Below, piece after piece: positions 12,591 to 23,394 of a DNA stretch of 64,000 nucleotides (position 1 is the first letter of the stretch; every line of letters begins with the position of its first letter). Origin of the DNA: Diabrotica undecimpunctata (lineage: Eukaryota; Arthropoda; Insecta; Coleoptera; Chrysomelidae). The translations under genes and the position numbers were made by a program. The stretch spans positions 147,321,108-147,385,107 of the forward strand of contig NC_092804.1 in NCBI RefSeq assembly GCF_040954645.1, read 5' to 3'. The notes below the pieces were generated by a model, which worked only from the letters and a program-made list of their open reading frames with translations, did not search any database and was not told where the DNA came from.

Positions 12591-12815
12591 TTATATGCTA
12601 TTTTTTTGTAATATTTGTGTCATTGTTAACGATTGGTCAACTGTTGATCTTCCCGCTTTAAATTTGGCTTGTTTTTCTGCTACTATTTTATTGTGTTCAT
12701 TTTCAATTCTGTTTTTTATTAAATTGCTGATTTTGCTATGATCTATAAAACGAGGGAAGAGCCTATGGACAAAGCCAATTGTTGAATGGCGACCAAAAGC
12801 ACACAAGAAAAGCAT
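12591..12815 (-). pseudogene. LINE RT fragment
   Basis: The minus strand reads KISNLIKNRIENEHNKIVAE then KFKAGRSTVDQ, the RT region before the catalytic box in endonuclease-RT LINEs. It lies upstream, in minus orientation, of the pre-RT block at 12.2 kb. That is the wrong order for a single copy, so these are separate or rearranged fragments. The 12,216-12,590 interval shows no clear motif. Confidence 0.65.
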
Positions 12816-13604
12816 ACTCAGATCTTAAACTAGATAGACCAATTAGATCAGACGAATTGCTGGTCATAAGTAGATAAAAAAGAATTCAAACAGACATCAA
12901 TTGATACACCTAAGAAAGGCTTACATTTGACCATGCATGAAATAGTTAATAATGTATTATGTGATTCGTAGGATTTTAAGTTGTGATTTTAATCAACATA
13001 TTATCTTTATACTTGTGTTAATAAAAATAATGCTTTAAAACTCTAAATAAAAAGAATGGTAAATAGAAAATATAATGGATTCAAATATGCATTTTCAATT
13101 GCAAAATGCTACGTTCTATTTTGAAGTCCGTTTTTCGTTCTGTTTAAGATATAATGGTGCTTATTATGAAAACTTTATTCCCGTACCTACTCCTCCTTTT
13201 CCGTCAATTCATGTAACAAAACCATTTTCCAGAAGGAAACAATTAATTTAGATCCTGCTTTAAGCGAACTTCTTAGCGTAATGACTGAAGTTTCGTCAAA
13301 ATGTCGAATCCGTTTTGTGAAACAGAACAAAATTATACGGAATAAGTGTGTCGAAGTTTAATATTTGGTAGTTGTTTTGGATATTTAACAAAATAACCCA
13401 TCACATTTATATTATGGAGTAGATATAACCTGTAATTTCAAAAGTAAAACAGGTGGTGGCAGTTTTGATTATCGTTTGTGCTTGCTTCGTGTCTCTTGGG
13501 TTACATATTTGATTTAGACTAAAAAGAGTCTCATTGAAGCTTAAAATAGTTTTTTCTTGTTATTTATTATTTTAGGTATAAAATTGGATGTTTTAACATA
13601 CTAA
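12816..13604. other. No recognised gene
   Basis: A+T-rich sequence without recognisable coding or terminal-repeat motifs. Confidence 0.4.
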
Positions 13605-13810
13605 TAGTACAAATTAGACAGGGATGCGCTTTACCGCCACTTTTGTTTAACTTATATTCTGAAGAAAAAAATTCACCCAATAACATAAAAGTGGGAGTTG
13701 CCGTTAACGGAAAATTAGTTAGCTACTTATGATACGAATGACACTGTGATCATTGTAACAAGCATAGAATACCTACAACATCTAATCGAAAGCTTAAAGT
13801 AGTAAAACTC
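13605..13810 (+). pseudogene. LINE RT palm fragment
   Basis: A plus-strand frame reads IRQGCALPPLLFNLYSE, the RT box before the catalytic aspartates. Then, in shifted frames, it reads KVGVAVNGKLVS and the degraded remains of the YADD region followed by SIEYLQHLIESLK. It is a short, frameshifted relic. Confidence 0.7.
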
Positions 13811-14760
13811 AAGTAGAAGTAGAGTACCTTGAAGAGTTGCTGTAAGTATTTTGTGACCAACATTCGTATATTTTCGTATTCGTGATTCGTATACGTGTTC
13901 GTGTGATTTTTAAGAGGTCAAATCTTTGACGACTGGACTATTATAAATAGTAGACATACAAGCAGTATTATAGTTTGCTTTTACTGCAATAAATCAGACA
14001 TATTTCTCAAACGTGCTTTTTTATCGAAATCATTTAATGGGTTTTGTTTTTGAATACGCTGTAATATAATATCTTTTGTATTTTAATTTTAAACAGGTTA
14101 ACAAAAAACCACCGCAAAGAAAACAATGATATTAGAAATTAAATGGAAGAGCGTCTTTATTTATTTCTTTTCCTTTTTGAAGCGAAACTACTATAAATAC
14201 TGACTGGTAATACTTTTTTCTTTACAGTAAAATAGTAAAGCAAGCATCACGGAACTAGCACCACAAGATTGCTTTGTTACGGAACTGGCGCCACATAATG
14301 GCGTCAGTTTTGGGGGAAGCGCCACAAAATATCGGAATTTTCACATACTACTTTCACTACTTTCGATTAATTCGTTTCTAGTCATCATATACTTATTCTA
14401 AGCAGGTTTAAATAAAAACTGCTCGAAAAATAACAAAATACTTATTCTAATAAAAAAATATAATAAATAATAGTAAAAATTGTAGTAAATTGCAAGTAGA
14501 TCTTTTTAATCTATAACTTTGCTATGTAAATTTTTTCTATAGGACTTGTAGTTTTGCTGTAAATCAAGATGAACCGTTTTTTACCCTTAAAGACTCACCC
14601 ACTTCCACTTTCCGACCACAGATCAACCGTAAATTATTTTTCCTTTAATTTTGGTTATAATTTCTTTCTTTACAGAGGAAAAAAATGAAAATTTTTTACA
14701 TGATAAGTAAAGTGGCAAAAAAGAATAATAAAAAAAAATTTAATAAAACAAAAAAGTTAC
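13811..14760. other. Intronic or downstream sequence with a 30-bp tandem repeat
   Basis: No gene was recognised. Near 14,249-14,330 the motif ACGGAACT(A/G)GC(A/G)CCACA occurs twice, 30 bp apart, with a degenerate third copy (AAGCGCCACAAA) about 35 bp later. If the guanylate cyclase gene continues downstream, this stretch is intronic. Confidence 0.5.
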
Positions 14761-14920
14761 CTCGAGCAGTTTTTGCAGTAAGTTGTATACCCTGTGCTTC
14801 ATAAAAGGCTGGCAGTCCGTAGTCAGTTACTTTAAGGACCCATCGGGCATCTATAACACAGTTTCTTGAAGTAAGAAAGCCGTGTACCTTAATAGGAGTT
14901 GAATGAAGATATTTCATCCC
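14761..14920 (-). CDS. Receptor guanylate cyclase, kinase-homology-domain exon (C-lobe start)
   Basis: An internal exon of a membrane guanylate cyclase, the enzyme class that makes cGMP from GTP. It encodes 53 codons plus one base, beginning GMKYLHS. Motifs include HGFLTSRNCVID (a catalytic-loop equivalent lacking the HRD Asp) and RWVLKVTDYGL (DYG in place of DFG), so it is a pseudokinase of the receptor cyclase type. The acceptor is TTTGTTTCAG at 14,930-14,921 and the donor GTAACT begins at 14,760. The upstream junction is phase 0 and joins ...LTDLVR at 22,335 to GMKYLH without loss. The downstream junction is phase 1. The next expected exon (WTAPE region) was not found. Similarity is closest, from memory, to the Gyc76C type, but I cannot exclude other receptor cyclases. 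Confidence 0.9.
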
Positions 14921-15039
14921 CTGAAACAAAAATAAATTAAATATGTAAAATATTATAACACAAAATTATCGTTGGTTTTCTTTTTTTTTTCTTTATATGC
15001 AGGTATAAAATTATGTTTAGAAATTGAGAAACTGAAGCA

Positions 15040-16480
15040 ACAATAAGACAGCTCCCATTGTTAAAAGGCAAAGGCAGAATTTACAGCCAAAAGACTCTAG
15101 TGGTAGAATTTTAAATGATATCAAAGAGCGCTGTACCGAATGGGAAAACTGCATAATATAATTATTTAAAGATGACCAAAGAATCTACCAACAATTAAAA
15201 TCTAAGCGAGATACTGGCCCACTGATTCTAATTTTAGAAGTTCAGAAGGTCATTAACCAAGCGAAAGGAAGCAAAGCTTTTGGTCCTGACAAAATACCTA
15301 CAGAATTGTTACAACTATTAGATGATGGTTAGACAACTGACAAATAGATAAATGGTTAGAATCAATATTTAAAACTATCCCCAAGAAAAGGAATGCCAGA
15401 CAGTATAGCAACTATCGACTTATCAGTTTAAGAATTCACACGCCCAAAATTTTCATGAAAATATTGCATTGTCGCTTTTATAAACTTTATAAGAGGATAA
15501 TTTGGTGATGAACAGTTTGGTTTCCTAAACGATATGGGTACTCGGGAGGCTCTTTTATATGCCAATATTACTACAAAAAACAATAAGTTTAAAAAAAATA
15601 TTAACGTGTTTTATAAATTTTAAATAAGCCTTTGATAGAGTACCACACACTACTATTTCAATGCTTGGACTTGGTTGGTCTGGACAGGTATGACATTAGA
15701 TTGCACAAAAATCTTTATTACAGTGAGACCGCTTGTATTAAGGTGGATCAAGAGGTTTTAGCTAAAGTTTTTATTAAGCGTGGTGTCAGACAGGGATGTG
15801 TTATGTTGCCGATGTTGTTTAATGCCTACACTGAACCCCTTTTGATGTAGCTTTAAATAATGGTCGCGAAGGTGTTAAAATTGGTGGTGAAATTATTAAT
15901 AACATCAGATACGCAGATGAAAGTGACGAGGAAAATTTGATCAGAATAGACCTTGCACAAAAAAGCTTTATTATCTGGCGTTCTGTATTGTGTAGTAGAA
16001 GTGTGTTATTGGCCATACGTCAAAGAGTATTACAGTGCTTCGTCTGGTCCGTTTTGTTCTACGAGTGTGAAACCTGACCAGACCAACAAAAATTAAAAAT
16101 CTAAACAATTAAAAGCTTTCGAGTTGTGGTGCTACCGTCGCCGTCGCATACTCAGAATCCCGTGGACAGCACACATATCTAACAAACATGGGCTAGAGAC
16201 CATGCACAAAGAGCGAGAATTGATCAACATAATCAAAATGAGGAAGGTTTAATACATCGGTCATTTAATGAGAGGACTTAAATATCGCTTACTCTGGTTG
16301 ATCATTCAGGGTTAAAATCGAAGCAAAACGCTGGGTCGAAAGAGAACAACTGTCCTTGATGAGTTCCTTTAGATAAAAGACACGTCGACCGATCGAGGAA
16401 TTGGTTCATCTAGCTTGCGATCGAGAATCACTTTATCAGCTTGTTAATAAGACCATAGCTAACGTTACAAAATAAGCACG
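15040..16480 (+). pseudogene. LINE family A copy, RT to 3' end, internally deleted
   Basis: This endonuclease-RT type LINE is inserted in a cyclase intron, opposite to the gene. Frames read ERCTEWENC (pre-RT), DTGPLILILEVQKVI, FGPDKIPTELLQLL, FGDEQFGFLNDMGTREALL, AFDRVPH-like remains, and GVRQGCVMLPMLFNAYTEP near 15,780-15,840. The catalytic box begins IRYADE near 15,905 and jumps directly to SDEENLIRIDLAQKSFI. Comparison with 23.4-25.2 kb shows the connecting region between the palm and C-terminal domain is deleted. The tail reads RVLQCFVWSVLFYECET and ends near IANVTK at 16,470, followed by GCACGGCACACAACGAAG, the family 3' end. Stops and frameshifts are common. Confidence 0.85.
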
Positions 16481-16514
16481 GCACACAACGAAGAAAACGT
16501 GAATGTGTATCCCT

Positions 16515-16810
16515 TTATCAATTAGGTGTAAGACCAATAATGATACAAGCGATAGAAACGCGGTCACATACAGTAAAAACAAAAAAAACTTAAAACGTCA
16601 AAAATAAAAGTCTTGAAATCAATTACTGGAAAAGCATTAAAAGACAATACCAAATATTAAAATAAGACATTTCTGTTAACTACAGAATGGCGAGAAAAAA
16701 TGGCCAGATAGCTGATATTCAATATCACCAATATGACTAGAGCCTTACGATCGGACAAGAATTGACCTAAGACATTATATAAGAAGAGGAAGTAGAAGAA
16801 GAAGGGTGGA
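16515..16810 (+). pseudogene. LINE C-terminal tail, distinct family
   Basis: Directly after the LINE A copy, frames read RPIMIQAIETRSHTVKTKK then IKVLKSITGKALKDNTKY and, after shifts, FNITNMTRALRSDKN. This is the post-RT tail of a LINE type that usually carries an Ile-Thr-Gly-Lys block and a basic C-terminus. It differs from families A and B. The relic is short and frameshifted. Confidence 0.65.
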
Positions 16811-17484
16811 TCCAATGCAGTCTTGTTTATTGCAAAACTTTACAAAAACTATTCATTAGACATCTTCGTATTTTTGTGTTTTGTTGACTTAATTATAGTC
16901 GGTTAATTGGAATAAAATATATTATATTTATGTTTACTACATAAAATCATATAGTTTTATTGTTTCGACTTCTCAATACTTCTTATAATTTCTATTAAAA
17001 TAATCTAATAAAGTTTTAAAAATCCATATTTTAATTTATTAAAAAACTACTTTCTTTCTTCTCTAAAAAACTTACATTTTAATAAAAAAAAATTAATAAA
17101 TACAGAGTATAAATGTAGCTGCTTACTTGACAATCTTTTACACAAAAATATTTTTCCTAAAGCTAAATTTATTACGTAATAATGACAAAATTGTCAACGA
17201 AACGATTTTTCTGCATCGCTGAAGAGTCTAACAAGCTGCTTTCAAACTGCTGTTACATCTTTTTTAATGCTAAAGGTTAAGGTATATAATTTTTGCATTT
17301 CTATCCCATTTAACGTCTTATAAACACACAATTTCAAGTGTTTTAATACAAAGAGTTTGCCAATACCTAATATAAAAAAACATATAAAAAAATTAAAATT
17401 AAAATGAATAAATTATCGTATATAATATAATAAGAGAGAAAATTTTGCGGGCAATATTTTCAACTGATATGAAAGTTTGTTGCC
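16811..17484. other. No recognised gene
   Basis: A+T-rich intronic sequence. No motif was seen. Confidence 0.4.
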
Positions 17485-17573
17485 TAGCAATTTTAGCAAA
17501 GTAAATTTTGACAGTTAAATCACGAGACGTCACTCGAGTGATTTTGTCAAAATTTCATAAGCGAAAATTGCCA
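17485..17573. repeat. Imperfect palindrome downstream of tyrosine recombinase (copy 1)
   Basis: The left arm runs 17,485-17,523 and the right arm 17,538-17,573. They pair over about 36-39 bp at roughly 80% (TAGCAATTTTAGC... with ...GCGAAAATTGCCA; AAATTTTGACA with TGTCAAAATTT; AAATCAC with GTGATTT). The loop holds GACGTC, and CACTCGAGTG at 17,531-17,540 is itself a perfect palindrome. It lies about 180 bp beyond the recombinase stop, on the downstream side. Confidence 0.85.
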
Positions 17574-17752
17574 AAAGGTAAGAAACTTGAATAAAACCAG
17601 AAGAAAATTTTGCCGGTAAACATAATCTTTATTTATTTGTTAAAAATATTAAATGTACAATTATTATAAGCTGTAGTAGTTTGCCCATTCTTTTCTACCA
17701 AAGCATGATTTTGTATATTATTGACCTGTAGCATTTGGAAATTTGAAGGTCT

Positions 17753-18640
17753 TCATTTATTGTTGATATTTTCGATCAACTTCTGGTGGTAACTGGAATC
17801 CAGCTGCAGATATGGTTTTAGAAAGCCTGAATTTTAGTCATCCGTTAATTTAATTAACTGCTGTCCACAAATACCTTGCTTAAACAAGGCTGACACAGCT
17901 GAAGATCGATGAGAATAGTTTGTTATTTTATGTTTTTTGTGTCTATTCCAATTTTTTCATCTGACATTTTTATCTACTTAGATATGGTATTGATTTCAAG
18001 TGGACAGTTTTTGTACAAAAAGCCATCTTTCCAGTTAGGGTGAACGTTAAGAAAGAGTATGTCTGATAAAATCTTTGGTCCTCTTTTTTCCATTAATTTC
18101 AAAAATAATCTAACTGGGCATAAATTTTTGTTTGATGAGTTTCTTACCAGCCATTTGTTGCTTCCCAAACTTTTCGAACCGCCTTGATTTGTTTTGGAAA
18201 AATTTATGTTGTATTCAATTCGGCCCGTAAATTCTACCATAACATCAAATGTCTTCTGGAAAAAAGAATCTTGCAGTTTACGGCCCCATTGCCTTTCCAG
18301 GCAAGTTCAAATGAGCAAAAGCTAAAAAAACTGTTTATGTGCTCCATCGGGGGTTTCCTCGTAGTAGATTTGGATGATTTTTAATAGTTCTTCGGTAAAT
18401 AATGCTTTTGAACTAAGTTTTCTTTTTTCTTGTACCACTTTTGCTGTAGTATTCCACATTGACTTTACCGACGACTCTTTATAATCTTCGTCATTGCGTT
18501 TTTTTATGTTAAAGGCATAATCCTCGAGAATTTTTGGCTGCTCCCTTATGGTAGTACATCTTTCGTACTTCAAAAATTGGGTCCAAATAGAGCTTCTGGA
18601 TATCTGCGTGCTCAAAGGGACATTTTCCTGACGGGCCTTT
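17753..18640 (-). pseudogene. Crypton-like tyrosine recombinase, broken
   Basis: A DNA transposon-type tyrosine recombinase on the minus strand. Near 18,620-18,330 a frame reads the core-binding domain (SRSSIWTQFLKYERC, EDYAFNIKKRNDEDY, KSMWNTTAKVVQEK). After a frameshift, the 18,240-17,974 frame gives NLCPVRLFLKLMEKRG, LFLNVHPNWKDGFLYKN and CPLEINTIS, the catalytic-domain approach. In another frame ITNHSHRSSAVSALF supplies the HxxR motif, and FLKPYLQLDSSYHQKL supplies the likely nucleophilic Tyr, ending at a TGA at 17,755-17,753. Part of the linker between the N-terminal and catalytic domains is missing. The family resembles domesticated and mobile Crypton/DUF3504-type recombinases. At least two frameshifts make it inactive. 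Confidence 0.75.
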
Positions 18641-18786
18641 TATACTTTTTATTTGGGGTTTTTATGGTTTTATACGAAAACAGCAGATGACATTCGTTGT
18701 TCTGAAGAAGACATGGTTTTGTTTAGACAGTAAGTGATTTTTTTGTTTTTTTTTGTCTTTAAATGCTACTAGTAATCTAACTTAAC

Positions 18787-18948
18787 TATGGAGTGTGCAT
18801 TTCAAAGTGTATAATGCTCTCACACACTCCGTGTATATGTTTTTTTGGGTTTTATTTTTTTACTACTTCTAAACTATTACTATGTGTGCGTGTGTTGGGG
18901 TGTGCATTCCCAGGTGTATATTGCCTTCACACACCCCGGTGTTTATTC
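18787..18948. repeat. Tandem hairpin repeat, two units about 107 bp apart
   Basis: The unit GGAGTGTGCATTTCAAAG...CACACACTCC near 18,790-18,832 recurs as GGGGTGTGCATTCCCAGG...CACACACCCC near 18,897-18,940. Each unit can fold on itself through its GTGTG and CACAC arms. The coding frame through this stretch is an artefact of the repeat. Confidence 0.75.
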
Positions 18949-19400
18949 GTCTTATATACTATCGTTCCAGTCTCGCCAGACTGTGACAGAACTGCTGCAG
19001 CCACCCAAATTCATCCATCCAACCATCTCTTAATTGGTTGCAGCAGCACTGTCCCATTTTTTTTTCGAATTACTTACTAACTACATTACTGCTAGCACTC
19101 ATATCTGATAAGTCGTCTGGTTGCTTATGTGCTCTACAATAAACCCCAAAATCACAAACTATGCCACTTAATTTTTACTTAATTTCAATTGCCACTTTCA
19201 ATATCTGGTAAAAGTATATGTATTTATTTCCTTTTTTACATAAAAACTTGCTGGATCCATAATAAAAATAAAATTCAAATCAATCAATCAAAAAAAAGTA
19301 TAGGAATTTAGTCGCTATTACATAGTGTTAATTTGCATATGCATTTGCAAAATACGCATTACCAACATACACTATATGTCATTTTTTTTTGGAATGTTAC
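18949..19400. other. No recognised gene; one weak hairpin
   Basis: CTGCTGCAGCCA near 18,992 pairs with TGGTTGCAGCAG near 19,034 (one mismatch). Otherwise only A+T-rich sequence was seen. Confidence 0.4.
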
Positions 19401-19419
19401 CTATTTCTTCTTAATTATC

Positions 19420-21250
19420 GTCTTCGTCATTTGGTACAAAATTTTCATTTTCTTCTAAATCGCTTTCAGGTTTTTTCTGGTTTTTTCTGACTTTTTTTCT
19501 AATTCAGATGCAGCAAAGACCTTCCTTTTTGCTTTTTATTTTTCGGCAGCTTTTGCAGCTGCTTTTTCCAATAAGATCGACAACCATCGAGCAAAAAGAC
19601 AGAAGAGGCAATGTAAAGGTAGTGGGGGCAAAAATATTGTTAGACGGGAAATGCTATTTTGAGAGGCCACATTAAACAGGGAAAGAGAGTCACTTTCCCT
19701 GTTTAAGATATCAAATTTAGTTGGGTTATATTATTGTTTGTTCCAATTGCCGCATGAAAGTTTATTTATATTGAAGTTTTTTAACAATTGTGTCACATTT
19801 TAGACTATTATTGTTATTATTTAATTAAAACTTTCTCGCCTAACACTCATTCTGAAAAATATTTTATAACTACTTTAAAATTGGCGCCTTTGCATTCCCG
19901 GACATGTCCTCCATATTAAGAGGCTACTTTTATGAATTTTGGTCCCCTTTTCATAACGATTAGATTCCCTCTTTTGTCTTTTTGCTCGATGTCGATAACT
20001 CTTGTTTGTACGGCGACAAAGTTATAATTTTTGATTTCGCAGGCTTTTTCCCTAATCTGGCTGTTTTCTTTTTAATAGCTGGTAAAGGTGATATGTAAAT
20101 GGAGAAACAAACTTACCAGTTTTTGATACATATTTTTTTAAAAGCTAGGAGAATCAATGTTTTTGTTGCATCCCGGTTGCGACTTCATATCTGTTGTCGA
20201 TTTTGATGATACCATGTCTGCTATCAATACAGTAACCTTGAAGCCTTTAACAGCAATTTAAGCTGTTTGATATTTAAAAAACGAGTTAAAGATCGTTGAT
20301 TTTCCCTAATCTATGCACGCATTTCTTTACTATATTAGATTTTAAAAGCGCCCATGAATGTTTTATCTAGGAGACGGATCTTATAACTCGTATGAAGCAT
20401 CAACGAAATGATAACTACATGATGTTTTCTAGCCAACCTTATAATGTTTAAATTGCGTGTGTGGCTGTAATGCCCATCCAATATAAAAAGAACTGGCGAC
20501 TCTTTATTTGGTTTAACAAATTTGAGAATATGCTGAAACCATTGAGTAAAACTGTTTTGTTAAACCCAACCGCTAGGATGAACTTCATAAATTGATCCAG
20601 CTGGAGCTCCATGCATCAATTGGTCGTTTCTATTTTTTTCTAGGAAAAAATACCATCGGCGGAATATATTATTGACCTCCAGCACTCATAGAAACAATTA
20701 GTGTTACCAGTGACCCGCGCTCTACCGATGTTAATGCTCTCTGAACTCTCTGAATTTTTCTTTGTACCACTGATAGACCCATCTCGTTTATGTCAAATAT
20801 TTTTTGCGGTTCAAAAAATTTATGTTTTGAATATTCAAGCTCCAATAAGTTGAAAAATTTGTTAACATTTTCCTTGTTAAACCTGAGTTCTAGCAAACGC
20901 AGTTTCAGTTGGCCTACGTAATGACAAAACTATTTAATGCCTAATCAACAACGAGTCAATCCAACTGCGTCCTGCTGCTTCGTTTTTAAAATATTGTTTT
21001 ATTCTATTCCCTACAGCTAATAAGTATGCCATAATACATATGTTCTTTTTAGTCAAACCATAAAACACTGCATCCATTTCTAAGACATACTGTACTAACT
21101 CAGCATTTAGTTCTTTTCCCAATACTGTTTTCCTTCGCAAAAAAACATAGTTTATACTTTTATTAAAAATCAGTATAATCAATTTAAATTTTTTCATTAT
21201 TCTAAATAATTGAAAAATACAATATATTGAAAATGCAATCAAAAATTGGT
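19420..21250 (-). pseudogene. pogo/jerky-type DDE transposase, broken
   Basis: A Tc1-superfamily pogo/Tigger-like transposase. The 21,242-20,934 frame carries the CENP-B-type DNA-binding region (KELNAELVQYVLEMDAVFYG, then AVGNRIKQYF and AGRSWIDSLLIRH). The 20,896-20,669 frame carries the DDE start, FDINEMGLSVVQRK and ERGSLVTLIVSMSAGG, where the usual Asp-Glu-Thr reads Asn-Glu-Met. Below 20,640 a frame reads GAPAGSIYEVHPSGW, KPNKESPVLFILDGHYSH (second Asp) and HTSYKIRLLDKTFMG (third Asp). The C-terminal part to about 19,420 is weaker and ends FVPNDEDDN. Frameshifts and stops make it inactive. It sits in a cyclase intron in the gene's orientation. Confidence 0.82.
19672..19706. repeat. Perfect 14-bp inverted repeat
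   Basis: TTAAACAGGGAAAG (19,672-19,685) pairs exactly with CTTTCCCTGTTTAA (19,693-19,706) across a 7-bp loop. It lies in the weakly coding 3' part of the pogo/jerky relic. Its role is unknown. Confidence 0.9.
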
Positions 21251-22334
21251 TTGAAATGAAAGTTTAGTTACAGCGAGTGTAAAAATATAAATAAAATTTA
21301 ATATTTTCGGGGCGAATTACAAACGCATTTTAATTCTTTTCAAGTTTCCCTGTAGACGTTTTTGTTTGTCTTTCTTTTATTTTGCAAATACAATATGCCT
21401 TTTTATTTTCAATGACTACATTTATACTTTTTCATTTCATTGTCGTTATCTTTTCCTGCTTATTATTTCCTCTTTCTGGTCCATGGTCTCAAAAGCTGTT
21501 TTTTCTATATTTGTTATTAAATTATGCCATTCATTATTTATATCTGATTTAGTAGGTTTTTATTTTAGATATTAATTTAAACATCTTGTTTGCTCTTGTC
21601 TGAGTTATATTAAATTTTTTGTCTCCTTTCATTAACTCAGTTGTTGCGTAGCGCAACCTAAAATTATGGTCCAAATGACGAGCACCCTTTTTTCAGAACA
21701 AACAACTACTTTTGGTTTTAAGTCGAGTTGTACTCGAGAATGCACGATAGATGTCGCTTATATGCTTTGCGCAGAATTGCGAGATTATCACGTACACACA
21801 CATTTCCCTTCTCAACTTTATTTGAAAAAACATCAGTCATTGTCGTTGTCATATTTGTTATAAAAAAATAATTAGCTCATTTTTTCACCACAGAATGTTT
21901 GTATCATAGTGTAAAATAAAGTTTTTCAATTTAAAGTGTTTTTAAGTGTAATCCGAGAATTGTGATCGCCTACGTAAGGTAACACATTTTAATTATTTAT
22001 TATCACTCGAACCAGATAGAAGGTACTGCCCCAACAGGCAGTGAGCAACATTTCAGGAGGAGAAATAAAATCCCCCGGTGTTCTACATCAGTGTTTTAAT
22101 TATTTCTACTTATAGATAGTGCTTGGAATATATGTCTCTAGCCTTAAACTTGTTTTTAAATGTATTAAATAGGTAAACATCTACTAAATACCCTTGGTAT
22201 CTAAATAACTAGTATTAAGTGATGTTTGTGTACATTTAATATCTTTTGATGTTTTTTCATCAAACTAAAAATGTAAATAAATAGCCAGTTCATTAAAAAT
22301 ATGTAAAATTCGTATATTAATCCAGTCCACTTAC
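21251..22334. other. Intronic sequence with a possible solo LTR at 21,643-22,080
   Basis: At 21,643 the text GTTGCGTAGCGCAACC (palindromic TTGCGTAGCGCAA) starts a block that is less A+T-rich. It includes AATAAAG near 21,915 and ends with a GC-richer section (GCCCCAACAGGCAGTGAG). It has the general look of an LTR, but no TG...CA pair, primer-binding site or target duplication could be fixed. No gene was recognised. Confidence 0.3.
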
Positions 22335-22595
22335 CCTTACAAGGTCAGTAAGCAGGCTCAACCGAAAAGACCAATCGAGTTTAATGTCATCCTGTTGAAG
22401 AACATCTTGCAAAGACCCCCTGGCACAATATTCTGTGACAAGAGCGGCTCTCGGAGGTTCAGCAAGGCATCCGATGAGAGGATTGAGATTTTCGTGACGT
22501 AATCCATGGAGTAAGACGAGCAGTTCGACGGATTTCGCTCTCAACTCGTTACCGCTCCCCATTGATGGAAGTGGTTTCATTTGAACTAGGTCTCC
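22335..22595 (-). CDS. Receptor guanylate cyclase, kinase-homology-domain exon (N-lobe)
   Basis: An 87-codon internal exon, phase 0 at both ends. It starts GDLVQMKPLPSMGSG (the ATP-loop Lys region of the pseudokinase). It continues with ELLVLLHGLRHENLNPLIG and AALVTEYCARGSLQDVLQ, the hallmark of membrane guanylate cyclases, then DIKLDWSFRLSLLTDLVR. The acceptor TTCTTTCTCAG ends at 22,596 and the donor GTAAGT starts at 22,334, both consensus. It joins in frame to the 14,761-14,920 exon. This domain regulates the cyclase from the cytoplasmic side of the membrane. The reading frame is intact with no stop, unlike nearly all other frames in the window. The Gyc76C-like assignment is from memory; receptor guanylate cyclase is secure. 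Confidence 0.93.
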
Positions 22596-22819
22596 CTGAG
22601 AAAGAAGTAATGAGGTATATATATAGTTAAGTATATACAGATTGTATATATGTTACATGAAATATAGCAAGGGACTTTAATTTCTGTTATTATTGGAGCA
22701 AACACATTGTATTTCATTTGAACTTATTTTATTTTTAAAAGTAATTCAGATGTATGTCATAAATAATTTAATATAACACTGTGTGAGTATTTAAAAATAT
22801 ATACACATAGTTTCAAAAG

Positions 22820-23390
22820 TTATGTATCACGCAATGCAATGCAAACCTGGATCCGAGCTATACTACTGCTGACAAGTCGATCAATCATTTTCTGTGGCAA
22901 ATTATTTCAGTCTTCTCTACAGGCAATTGTAAGTTCATGATGTGTTCAAGGAGAATTCCTTCGGGCATAAATAGCTCTGAAGAGCACATCTCATGCATGT
23001 TCAATATAATTCATATCTGGAGATATCGCAGGCCACTTCAAACGGCGAATAATTTCTGCCTTAAGATAGTCATTAACCACTTGAGTCCTATGTGGGCGGA
23101 CGTTATTATCTATAAATACAAAATTTTCACTCACACCTCTTCGCCATAATATCACATGAGGTTTTAAAATCCGTGTGCTTTACTTTTGTCCTGTTAGAGT
23201 TCCGTCAATAACCACCAATTCGTGCGTTCACTTGTCATAATATCTGATCAAAACAAAACACCACCAGCGAAAGGAAATATGAGACTGGCATTTGCTAGTA
23301 GTACAGCTCTGGTTGACTGTCACTAAATATGCTTCGTCGCCTATCACTATTTAAACAGATTCTGGTCTTGTCTGAAATAATTATCTTCTT
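22820..23390 (-). pseudogene. Tc1-like transposase, C-terminal part (split by LINE)
   Basis: The minus strand reads SRICLNSDRRRSIFSDS (near the first catalytic region), GGVLFDQIL, and then a long run from about 23,150 to 22,820. That run includes KFVFIDNNVRPHRTQVV (second Asp changed to Asn in IDNN, then NVRPH), LKWPAISPDMNYIEHAWD (third acidic position Glu) and SSIARIQVCIALRDT. This is the Tc1 DDE domain. It continues the HTH part at 25,222-25,565, and a LINE sits between them. Frameshifts and stops are present. Confidence 0.82.
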
Positions 23391-23394
23391 CTTT

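Larger units (their letters stand above)
14921..22334 (-). other. Guanylate cyclase intron, about 7.4 kb
   Basis: The intron lies between donor GTAAGT (starting at 22,334) and acceptor TTTCAG (ending at 14,921) on the minus strand. It contains a LINE A copy, a LINE tail, a tyrosine recombinase and a pogo/jerky transposase. Confidence 0.85.

Noticed and set aside
18793..19080. Plus-strand Cys-rich secreted-like frames
   Set aside because: They cover the tandem GTGTG hairpin repeat and T-rich sequence; no start context or homology was recognised.
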